Assembly: GCA_029979265.1 (NCBI GenBank)
Contig: JAPOHW010000003.1
Coordinates: forward strand, 62,001 to 126,000
Length of the DNA: 64,000 bases
Source: Actinomycetota bacterium
GTDB taxonomy: Bacteria > Actinomycetota > Acidimicrobiia > Acidimicrobiales > Aldehydirespiratoraceae
Direction of reading: 5' to 3'
The translations under genes were made by a program, and so were the position numbers. Positions 1-6,471 of this stretch are shown piece after piece; position 1 is the first letter of the stretch, and every line of letters begins with the position of its first letter. The notes beneath the pieces are model-generated. The model was not told the origin of the DNA. It was given only the letters and a program-made list of their open reading frames with translations, and did no database searches.

Positions 1-1
1 C

Positions 2-454
2 ATCGACCACATCGGCTCGACATCGGTCCCGGGACTTGCGGCGAAGGACATCATCGACGTGCAGGTCACGGTGGCGTCGTTGGATCCGACCATCGTCGAC
101 GCGATGGTCGATGCAGGGTTCGTTCACCGTGACGACATCGACACCGATCGGTTGACGGGGTGTGATCAGCCCGACGAACTGCGAAAGCTGTACTTCAACG
201 AGCGACCCGGCGACCGGCGGGCCAACATCCATGTTCGGGTCGCTGGGTGTTTGAACCAGCGGTATGCGCTGCTCTTCCGCGACCACCTCCGCGCTGACGA
301 GGCGGTGCGCGCCGGGTACGCCGGACTCAAGGGTGTGATCGCCCGTGCGTACCCCGATGATCCCGAGAAGTACTACGACGTCAAGGACCCCGTGATGGAC
401 ATCATTTTTCGGGGCGCCGAGTACTGGGCAGCGACGGTCGGGTGGACCCAATGA
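2..454 (+). CDS. GrpB/UPF0157 family protein, 5'-truncated
   Basis: The reading frame is open from the window edge and stops at a TGA ending at 454, so the beginning of the gene lies outside. The first visible residues, DHIGSTSVPGLAAKDIIDVQV, are the hallmark of the GrpB (UPF0157) family: the GST-S/A-VPGL loop resembles the glycine-serine loop of the nucleotidyltransferase fold and is followed by the D-x-Q/D acidic pair. Family members run to about 160-180 residues, so 20-30 residues are missing. The biochemical role of the family is not established. The stop overlaps the start of the next gene (ATGA), so the two are probably translationally coupled. Confidence 0.85.
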   Translation: MDHIGSTSVPGLAAKDIIDVQVTVASLDPTIVDAMVDAGFVHRDDIDTDRLTGCDQPDELRKLYFNERPGDRRANIHVRVAGCLNQRYALLFRDHLRADEAVRAGYAGLKGVIARAYPDDPEKYYDVKDPVMDIIFRGAEYWAATVGWTQ

Positions 455-804
455 TCGCCGATCTTCACGACGTTGTGAGCTGGGTGTTCGTCATTGCCAA
501 CGGTGCAGCTGCGGTACTGGCCCTCATCGCCCACTCCGTCGAGTCCGTCCGTGGCCGCCATGTGTGGGTTGCGATCGGCGTGGGCTGGGTCATCGTCGTC
601 GTGCAGACGGCACTCGGCGTTGCACTGCAGATCCAACGCGAGGTTGATGCCGGCACCCATCAGGCGTACGGGTTCGTTGCGTTCGGCTCGCTGTCGATCA
701 TCTATGCCGGACGCACCGAGATGCGCGACCGCCCCTACCTGCTCTTCGGTCTGGGAACCCTCTGGGTGACCGGTCTCGGGATTCGAGCGATGTTCCTCTC
801 GTGA
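451..804 (+). CDS. small four-helix membrane protein, unknown function
   Basis: This 117-residue protein starts at the ATG at 451, chosen over a GTG at 442 because it forms an ATGA overlap with the preceding stop. Four hydrophobic stretches (about residues 9-31, 38-62, 72-89 and 93-117) with short polar turns suggest a compact four-helix inner-membrane protein with no large soluble domain. I recognise no catalytic motif or family. The overlap implies joint expression with the GrpB-family gene, but that gives no clear functional hint. Confidence 0.65.
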   Translation: MIADLHDVVSWVFVIANGAAAVLALIAHSVESVRGRHVWVAIGVGWVIVVVQTALGVALQIQREVDAGTHQAYGFVAFGSLSIIYAGRTEMRDRPYLLFGLGTLWVTGLGIRAMFLS

Positions 805-829
805 GTGGTGGCAGTGGGGGGAGCGCCCG

Positions 830-1288
830 ATGATCACCCTCGAGGACTTCCGGTTGTTCTGCGGTCGCACGATCGCCGGCACACTTGCTGCTGTCGACCG
901 ACTCGACGACGAACTCGTAAATCGTCGACTCGGCCACGTTGGTGCGAACACGCCCTTCCAAATCGCCACCCACGCCTTCTCCGCTGCGGAGTGGTGGTGT
1001 TCGCACGTGGTCCTCGGGCGGCCGAGCAGCCGGGCTCGCGACGATGAGTTCGTCGCGTCCGGCACTGTGGCGGACCTCCACGCAGCGGCACGAGGAGTCC
1101 TCGACCTGCTCGACGATCTTGCTCCCGATCTCGCGGTGGCGACGGCCACGGTGCATCAACCCGCGACCGAGCAACCGCTCGGGCAGGCCTGGACCGTTGG
1201 CGCAGCAGTGCTTCATGCCTACGAGGAACTTGCCCAGCATCTGGGGCACCTCGAGATCACGGTCGACATGTTGTTGATGGAGGCCTGA
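830..1288 (+). CDS. DinB/DUF664-like (mycothiol-dependent enzyme fold) protein
   Basis: A 152-residue, mostly helical protein. The C-terminal segment HAYEELAQHLGHLEITVD has the spaced histidines of the DinB superfamily, whose members use three histidines from a four-helix bundle to bind a divalent metal. Candidate ligands are a histidine near residue 48 in the ATHAF segment and the two C-terminal histidines. Actinobacterial relatives (DUF664, MDMPI-N) include mycothiol-dependent isomerases and transferases, so a thiol-dependent detoxification role is possible but not shown. It lies 25 bases after the membrane-protein gene and is convergent with pckA. Confidence 0.65.
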   Translation: MITLEDFRLFCGRTIAGTLAAVDRLDDELVNRRLGHVGANTPFQIATHAFSAAEWWCSHVVLGRPSSRARDDEFVASGTVADLHAAARGVLDLLDDLAPDLAVATATVHQPATEQPLGQAWTVGAAVLHAYEELAQHLGHLEITVDMLLMEA

Positions 1289-1333
1289 CCGGAGGACGGG
1301 GATGTTCGATGCCGAGATCGACATCGGGCCCGC

Positions 1334-3001
1334 TCACATTGCAGGTTCGATTCCGAGTTCGGCGTAGTTCTGTTCGTCGTAATTGGCTCGGAACATGTCG
1401 CGCAGCCGGGTAGCAGCCTCGTCGTATGCCTCGGGGTCATCCCACGTGTCGCGCGGGTTGAGGATCGTGTCGTCGACCGTTTCGCACGTTGTGGGCATCT
1501 TCACGCCGAGGATGGGTTGGGTCACCAACTCGGCGGTGTCGAACGCGCCGTCGAGTGCTGCGTCGAGCAGCGCTCGGGTGTCCTTGAGCGACATGCGCTC
1601 GCCTTTGCCGTAGGGGCCGCCGGTCCAGCCGGTGTTGAGCATGATGCACCGCGTGTTGTTCTCGGCCATACGGTTGGCGAGCAGTTCGGCGTACACCCTC
1701 GGCTTCTGGGACATGAACGGTGCGCCGAAGCATGACGAGAAGTTCGGCTCTGGTTCGGTAACGCCCACCTCGGTACCGGCGAGCTTCGACGTGAAGCCCA
1801 TGACGAAGTGGTACATCGTTTCGCTCTTGTCGAGGATCGAGACGGGGGGCAGCACGCCGAAGGCGTCGGCCGTGAGCAGGACGATCGTTTCGGGGTGCGG
1901 CCCCGCCGCACCGTTGCGGACGTTCGGATTCGCGAGCAACGGATAGGCGAACCGGGTGTTCTCGGTGATGGAACCGTCCGTGAGATCGAACTCCTGTGGA
2001 TCGGTCTCCTCGATCGTCTTTCCGGGAAGGGGTGGAACGTTCTCGATCAGCGTCCCCGGCATCGACATGGCAGCCGCGATGATCGGTTCGGCGTTCTTGT
2101 CGAGATCGATCAGCTTTGCGTAGCAGCCGTTTTCGAAATTGGAGATGCCGGCGTCGGTCCAGACGTGCTCGTCATCGCCGATCAGTTCTCGTGCGGGATC
2201 TGCGGAAAGGGTGGTCTTCCCGGTACCGGAAAGGCCGAACAGGATCGCAGTGTCGCCACGGCCGCCCACGTTGGCCGAGCAGTGCATCGACAGTTGCCCC
2301 CTGTCGGGGAGCACGAAGTTCATGATCGTGAACATGGTCTTCTTGTTCACGCCGCAGTAGTCGGCCGGCCCGAGGACGAGCCCGACCCGGTTCTCGATGT
2401 CGATGATCACGGCCCGGTTGCTTCGGGTGCCGTCGCGTTGTGGATCGGTTACGAACGACGGTGCGTTGATGAGCGTCCAGCCCGAGTCGGCCCGGTCGGC
2501 GTCGTCGCGGACCCCGCTCGGGAACATGATGTTGCAGAAATACGCGTGTGTCGCGAATTCCCCGACGAAGCGGTACGGCTCGGCGAAGGTGGGATCCCAG
2601 CCACAGAAGACGTCGGTGACGTAGAGGTGTTCACCGCGTTGATTGAGATGCTCGACCACGCGGGGGAGAAGGGCATCGAAGGCAGCAGCATCGAACTTAC
2701 TGAACCCGTTCTTCCACCACACCCGGTCGGTGGTGTCGGGGCGGTCGACGCAGAACGTGTCGGCAACGGGCCGGCCGGTGCACTCCGGATCGGAGAAGAA
2801 GACCAGGGGACCGTCTTTGCCGAGCGAGGTCGGGAACGCTTTTTGTGCGTCGTCCGGTCCGTCGAGCGTGACCCGACCACGATCGTTTGCAATCGCCTCG
2901 TCGAACAGTTCGGATTGCGAGAGGTTGGCACGCAGTTCGAGGCCGGTGATCCCGAAGCGGGACTCGAGCTGTGATGCCACATCGGCGGTCGGGATGGTCA
3001 T
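1334..3001 (-). CDS. pckA: phosphoenolpyruvate carboxykinase (ATP)
   Basis: PckA converts oxaloacetate plus ATP to phosphoenolpyruvate, the entry step of gluconeogenesis. The 555-residue length fits the ATP-dependent family. The kinase-1a P-loop GLSGTGKTTLSADP sits at about residues 256-269, and the kinase-2 metal site DDEHVWTDAGISNFENGCY follows at 276-294. The substrate-arginine region reads CTGRPVADTFCVDRP at about 74-88, where the usual TGRSPKDKF is altered although the arginine is kept. The start at 3001 is preceded by a GAAGGG Shine-Dalgarno on the minus strand. The gene is divergent from the RAM-domain gene, and perfect inverted repeats fill the shared upstream region. Most actinobacteria carry the GTP-type enzyme, so the ATP type is a lineage marker. 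Confidence 0.95.
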   Translation of the reverse strand: MTIPTADVASQLESRFGITGLELRANLSQSELFDEAIANDRGRVTLDGPDDAQKAFPTSLGKDGPLVFFSDPECTGRPVADTFCVDRPDTTDRVWWKNGFSKFDAAAFDALLPRVVEHLNQRGEHLYVTDVFCGWDPTFAEPYRFVGEFATHAYFCNIMFPSGVRDDADRADSGWTLINAPSFVTDPQRDGTRSNRAVIIDIENRVGLVLGPADYCGVNKKTMFTIMNFVLPDRGQLSMHCSANVGGRGDTAILFGLSGTGKTTLSADPARELIGDDEHVWTDAGISNFENGCYAKLIDLDKNAEPIIAAAMSMPGTLIENVPPLPGKTIEETDPQEFDLTDGSITENTRFAYPLLANPNVRNGAAGPHPETIVLLTADAFGVLPPVSILDKSETMYHFVMGFTSKLAGTEVGVTEPEPNFSSCFGAPFMSQKPRVYAELLANRMAENNTRCIMLNTGWTGGPYGKGERMSLKDTRALLDAALDGAFDTAELVTQPILGVKMPTTCETVDDTILNPRDTWDDPEAYDEAATRLRDMFRANYDEQNYAELGIEPAM

Positions 3002-3034
3002 GGAAGAGCCCTTCTTTGCTCTTGCTCGCCCAGT

Positions 3035-3048
3035 GGCTCACCTGAGCC
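3035..3048. promoter_or_regulatory. 14-bp perfect palindrome upstream of pckA
   Basis: GGCTCA-CC-TGAGCC is a perfect inverted repeat 34 bases upstream of the pckA start. It lies in the pckA leader or early promoter region and could be an operator or a small RNA hairpin. No regulator in the window can be assigned to it. Confidence 0.4.
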
Positions 3049-3055
3049 CCGGGTG

Positions 3056-3072
3056 TACCACGGTAGGTGGTA
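3056..3072. promoter_or_regulatory. inverted repeat TACCAC-N5-GTGGTA, candidate operator
   Basis: TACCAC and GTGGTA form a perfect 6-bp inverted repeat around the 5-base spacer GGTAG, about 55 bases from the pckA start on the minus strand. The 6-5-6 geometry matches the repeat in front of the RAM-domain gene, although the half-site sequences differ. Confidence 0.45.
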
Positions 3073-3109
3073 TGGAAGTAACCGACGGGAGCAACCAACG
3101 CAGTCCTTT

Positions 3110-3126
3110 ACGATAACCCCTATCGT
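3110..3126 (+). promoter_or_regulatory. inverted repeat overlapping the -10 of the RAM-domain gene
   Basis: ACGATA-ACCCC-TATCGT is a perfect 6-bp inverted repeat. Its right half TATCGT (3121-3126) also has the form of a -10 hexamer, 8 bases before the ATG at 3135, so a protein bound here would block the promoter directly. There is no Shine-Dalgarno, so transcription probably begins at or near the ATG. Confidence 0.5.
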
Positions 3127-3134
3127 TTCAGGCG

Positions 3135-3371
3135 ATGACCGTGAACGCATACATCCTCATCCAAGCCGAAGTTGGCAGCGCCGCCGACGTGGCGACAGCG
3201 GTGCGTCAGATCGACGAAATCGAGAGTGCCGAGGTCACCATGGGCCCCTACGACGTGATCGCGCGTGCGGGGGCCTCGGACATGGACCGACTCGGTGGCA
3301 TCGTCGTGAACGCGGTCGGCAACCTCTCGGGCGTCGAGCGGACCCTGCTCTGCCCGATCGTGAACCTCTGA
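3135..3371 (+). CDS. stand-alone Lrp/AsnC ligand-binding (RAM) domain protein
   Basis: This 78-residue protein matches only the C-terminal RAM (regulator of amino-acid metabolism) domain of Lrp/AsnC regulators. It shows the beta-alpha-beta ferredoxin-like pattern and the segment TMGPYDVIARAGASDMDRL. The N-terminal helix-turn-helix is absent, so it cannot bind DNA in the usual way. Stand-alone RAM proteins form ring-shaped oligomers and are thought to bind amino acids or to co-assemble with full-length Lrp proteins. Its stop codon overlaps the probable start of the MetE-like gene, which suggests a shared role around methionine or another amino acid. Confidence 0.85.
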   Translation: MTVNAYILIQAEVGSAADVATAVRQIDEIESAEVTMGPYDVIARAGASDMDRLGGIVVNAVGNLSGVERTLLCPIVNL

Positions 3372-4480
3372 CCGGTCCTCGCGTTCGTGCCGATCATGTC
3401 GGCAGCCTGCTGCGGCCGCTGCCGCTGATCGAAGCGCGGGCCGACCACATGGGTGCGGATCAGCTTCACAGTGGTGGAGCGCTTCGCTCCTTGGAAGACC
3501 GCGTGATCGCAGATGTGGTCGCCATGCAGGCCGAGATCGGGCTGCCACTCGCCACCGATGGCGAGTTCCGCCGGTCGTTTTGGCACTACGACTTCCTCGA
3601 TCTGCTCGACGGCGTCACCGTCGAGTATCGCCCCTCGAAGGGTGGCCTCCGGTTCGAAGGGACGACCTTGCGGCCCTTCTACCCAACCATCACGGGTCCG
3701 ATCGACTTCCCTGCCGATCACCCGATGCTCGATCACTTCCGGGCCCTGGCTGCCATCTGCCCGACAACACCGAAGATCTCGATTCCGGGTCCATCGACTG
3801 TCCACTTCCGAACGGCAGCCTCTGCGATCGCTCCTGAGCGCTATCAGGATCTCGATGTCTTGTTGAGCGACATTGCCGGGGCGTACGCCAAGGCGGTCGC
3901 CGCCTTCTACGACGCCGGATGTCGCTACCTGCAGATCGACGACATCTTTTTCGCCTACCTGTGCGATCCCGATCAGCGTGCGGCAAAGCGAGCGGAAGGT
4001 TTCGACCCCGATGATCTCATTGCCCGCTATGCCGCGATGCTCGACATCGCCATCGCCGGGCGGCCCGACGACCTGACGATCGCGATGCATCTTTGTCGCG
4101 GCAACTTCCGCTCCACCCACGCCGCCACCGGCGGCTACGACCCGGCGGTCGACGCCATTTTCAATGCGACCAGCGTGGACGTGTACTACCTGGAATACGA
4201 CACGGAGCGAGCCGGTGGTCTCGAACCGCTCCGGCTGCTTCCTGCCGGCGACAAGCGAATCATGCTCGGTCTGATCACCACCAAGACGGCCGAACTCGAG
4301 TCAGTCGACGAGCTGGCGAAACGAGTGGACGCGGCGAGCCGTTACGTCGACCTCGACCAGCTCGGGATTGCACCCCAATGCGGGTTCGCATCGACCGAAG
4401 AAGGCAACCTGCTCACCGAGTCCGAGCAGCGCGCCAAACTCGAACTCGTCGTGCGCGCGTCCGACGCCATCTGGAGCTGA
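3368..4480 (+). CDS. cobalamin-independent methionine synthase-like protein (MetE C-terminal family)
   Basis: About 370 residues, corresponding to the C-terminal catalytic barrel of MetE and to the short YxjG-type proteins. The N-terminal HVGSLLRP motif, the ATDGEFRR segment, the metal-site region (IAMHLCRGN), a YLEYD segment and the final GIAPQCGFAS carry the expected His/Cys zinc ligands and substrate residues. MetE-family proteins transfer methyl groups to thiols; the short forms may use a carrier other than polyglutamyl-folate. There is no ATG, GTG or TTG close before the HVGSLLRP motif. The best start is the CTG at 3368, which overlaps the TGA of the RAM gene as CTGA and leaves the usual seven to eight residues before the motif. 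Confidence 0.8.
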   Translation: MTGPRVRADHVGSLLRPLPLIEARADHMGADQLHSGGALRSLEDRVIADVVAMQAEIGLPLATDGEFRRSFWHYDFLDLLDGVTVEYRPSKGGLRFEGTTLRPFYPTITGPIDFPADHPMLDHFRALAAICPTTPKISIPGPSTVHFRTAASAIAPERYQDLDVLLSDIAGAYAKAVAAFYDAGCRYLQIDDIFFAYLCDPDQRAAKRAEGFDPDDLIARYAAMLDIAIAGRPDDLTIAMHLCRGNFRSTHAATGGYDPAVDAIFNATSVDVYYLEYDTERAGGLEPLRLLPAGDKRIMLGLITTKTAELESVDELAKRVDAASRYVDLDQLGIAPQCGFASTEEGNLLTESEQRAKLELVVRASDAIWS

Positions 4481-4534
4481 GCTTCGCCGGGTGCACGATC
4501 GAGCCGACCCGATCGTCGACCGGCAGACGAACCC

Positions 4535-4756
4535 CTACAGATCGGGGGTGCTCATGTCGGCTTCGGAGCCAAGCTTGAGGGCGGTGGCACGACCCTCGGC
4601 ATCGAGCTCGAAGTTGACCCGCTGCCCCTGACGGAGCATGCGAAACAGCGACCCGTCGAGCGCGTCGGCTGCGAGGTCGATCTCGGCGAAGTCCGACTCG
4701 TCGATCAGCACCCCGTCACCGGTGCCGGGGTCGTAGCTCTTGATCACTCCCTGCAT
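4535..4756 (-). CDS. degenerate cold-shock-domain protein
   Basis: A 73-residue protein with the size and opening of a cold-shock domain (MQGVIKSYDPGTGDGVLIDE) and the closing strand pattern GQRVNFELDAEGRATALKL. The RNA-binding motifs are not conserved: the RNP1 core GFGFI reads GDGVL, and the RNP2 FVH segment reads AEIDLAAD, so most aromatic contact residues are missing. It may keep the five-stranded barrel but lack classical single-stranded nucleic-acid binding. It is divergent from fakA. A TACGCT hexamer ends 7 bases before the ATG, with no Shine-Dalgarno. Confidence 0.7.
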   Translation of the reverse strand: MQGVIKSYDPGTGDGVLIDESDFAEIDLAADALDGSLFRMLRQGQRVNFELDAEGRATALKLGSEADMSTPDL

Positions 4757-4763
4757 GCGCCGC

Positions 4764-4769
4764 AGCGTA
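4764..4769 (-). promoter_or_regulatory. -10 hexamer TACGCT for the cold-shock-domain gene
   Basis: On the minus strand TACGCT is followed by 7 bases and then the ATG at 4756. This fits transcription starting at or very near the start codon, giving a leaderless mRNA. Confidence 0.55.
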
Positions 4770-4805
4770 GCCCCATGAAGGTCACGCCGACGACGCAGAG
4801 CCGGG

Positions 4806-4811
4806 TACGAT
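4806..4811 (+). promoter_or_regulatory. -10 hexamer TACGAT for fakA
   Basis: TACGAT lies 8 bases before a GTG at 4820. It decides the fakA start: the upstream ATG at 4775 would lie outside a transcript made from this promoter. Confidence 0.55.
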
Positions 4812-4819
4812 CGGTCGCC

Positions 4820-6463
4820 GTGTCCGGCTCTACCCTCGACGCCCTCGGCCTCCGCTCGACTATTGAGGCCTTCAGCAGCGCCCTCGCAGATCACCGCGAG
4901 GCGATCAACAATCTGAACGTCTATCCGGTGCCCGACGGGGACACCGGAACCAACATGTCGCTGACGCTGCGCTCGGTGTGCGACGAACTCGCCGACGCTG
5001 ACGCCGACATGGCGTCGGTGTGTCGTGCGGTCGCGCACGGATCGCTCATGGGGGCACGCGGCAACAGTGGCGTGATCATGTCGCAGATCCTCCGAGGGTT
5101 CTCCGGTGTCGTGTCCGATGCTGTCGAGATCGACGGACGGGTCTTCGCCGACGCGCTTGTGGCGGCGTCGGAGGGGGCATACGGCGCGGTTGGCAACCCG
5201 GTCGAGGGAACGATTCTCACGGTCGTGCGCGAGTCCAGCGAGGCAGCGCAGGCGGCCGCCGACGACGGTGCCGACCTGGTGGCGGTGCTCGATGCTGCAC
5301 GAACGGAGGGAACAGCGTCGCTCGCGCGCACGCCGACGCTGCTGAAGGTCTTGGCCGATGCTGGGGTGGTCGATGCCGGTGGAAGTGGGTTTCTGCTGTT
5401 CCTCGACGCTGCGCTCTCCGTCACCGACGGTCGACCGATTCCCGAACCGGACGTGCAAGCACCGCCGACGTTCGACCGCGAGCGCGATGACGGCGGCGAT
5501 CACGAGCCGTCGATCGCCGATCTGCGCTACGAGGTCATGTTTTTGCTCGATGCCCCCGACGACACGATCGCCGGGTTCAAGGCTGCATGGTCCGAGGTTG
5601 GAGATTCGATCGTGGTCGTCGGCGGTGATGGCATTTTCAACTGTCATATCCACTGCGACGACATCGGCGCCGCGATCGAGTGCGGCATCGACGTCGGCCG
5701 ACCTCACAACATCCGCGTCACCGACCTTCTCGAGGAGCTCGAAGCCCAGCGCGAAGAGGACTGGGTCGCAGCCGAGATCGGAGCGGACGGACCGAACGGT
5801 GATCCGGTTCCCACCGCAGTGGTTGCGGTTGCCGTCGGCGACGGCATCGTGTCGATCCTGAAGTCGATGGGAGTTCATGCCGTTGTCGCCGGCGGACAGT
5901 CGATGAATCCGTCCACCGCCGATCTCGTCGCTGCCGTCGAATCGGTCCCGGCCTCCGAGGTCGTGGTGCTGCCCAACAACAAGAACATCATCCCGGTCGC
6001 CGAGCAGGTCGATGCACAAACCGGCCGAATCGTTCGGGTCGTGCCCACTCGCACGATCGCAGAAGGCATCGCCAGTCTGATGGCCTATGACCCGCAGACG
6101 ACAGCGGAGACGAATGCGGCCAACATGACCGAAACGGCCTCGGGTGTGGTTGCCGGGGAGGTGACGCAGGCTGTGCGGGAATCCACCTCCGAGGCAGGGC
6201 CGATCGCAGAAGGTGACTGGCTCGGAATCCGCCGGGAAGGGATCTGTGCCGTGCAGCCGACGATGGCCGAGGCTGCGATCGAGTTGCTCGACGCAATGCT
6301 GGATCGCGACCACGAGTTGCTCACCATCATCGCCGGCGAGGACGCCGATGACGACAGCACCGCCCAGATCGAGTCCTGGCTCGCCGAGCATCACAGCGAC
6401 GTCGATGTCGAGGTCCACGAGGGCGGGCAGCCCCTGTATCCCTACTACTTCGGGCTGGAGTAG
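4820..6463 (+). CDS. fakA: DAK/DegV-linked fatty acid kinase catalytic subunit (DhaL domain), YloV/FakA family
   Basis: FakA-type proteins phosphorylate fatty acids held by a DegV-family FakB partner, feeding exogenous acyl chains into phospholipid synthesis. The N-terminal DhaL kinase domain is clear: NVYPVPDGDTGTNM at about residues 33-46 carries the aspartates that bind Mg-ATP, and GARGNSGVIMSQILRG follows near residue 80. The C-terminal half, including VVLPNNKNIIPVAEQ, matches the FakA C-terminal domain. I take the GTG at 4820 as start (547 residues) because it follows a -10 hexamer and gives the usual number of residues before the DhaL motif; an in-frame ATG at 4775 is the alternative. 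No FakB gene is in the window. Linkage to recG is conserved in many Gram-positive bacteria. Confidence 0.85.
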   Translation: MSGSTLDALGLRSTIEAFSSALADHREAINNLNVYPVPDGDTGTNMSLTLRSVCDELADADADMASVCRAVAHGSLMGARGNSGVIMSQILRGFSGVVSDAVEIDGRVFADALVAASEGAYGAVGNPVEGTILTVVRESSEAAQAAADDGADLVAVLDAARTEGTASLARTPTLLKVLADAGVVDAGGSGFLLFLDAALSVTDGRPIPEPDVQAPPTFDRERDDGGDHEPSIADLRYEVMFLLDAPDDTIAGFKAAWSEVGDSIVVVGGDGIFNCHIHCDDIGAAIECGIDVGRPHNIRVTDLLEELEAQREEDWVAAEIGADGPNGDPVPTAVVAVAVGDGIVSILKSMGVHAVVAGGQSMNPSTADLVAAVESVPASEVVVLPNNKNIIPVAEQVDAQTGRIVRVVPTRTIAEGIASLMAYDPQTTAETNAANMTETASGVVAGEVTQAVRESTSEAGPIAEGDWLGIRREGICAVQPTMAEAAIELLDAMLDRDHELLTIIAGEDADDDSTAQIESWLAEHHSDVDVEVHEGGQPLYPYYFGLE

Positions 6464-6471
6464 GAGCAAGG

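Noticed and set aside
3001-3135. Riboswitch in the pckA or MetE-like leader
   Set aside because: The palindromes are short and symmetrical, and the RAM gene appears leaderless. I see no SAM, cobalamin or other conserved riboswitch core.
4757-6469. Long minus-strand open frame continuing upstream of the cold-shock-domain gene through fakA
   Set aside because: It is antisense to a clearly conserved gene. Codon bias of GC-rich genes leaves the opposite strand open; only the last 73 codons (4535-4756) resemble a real protein.
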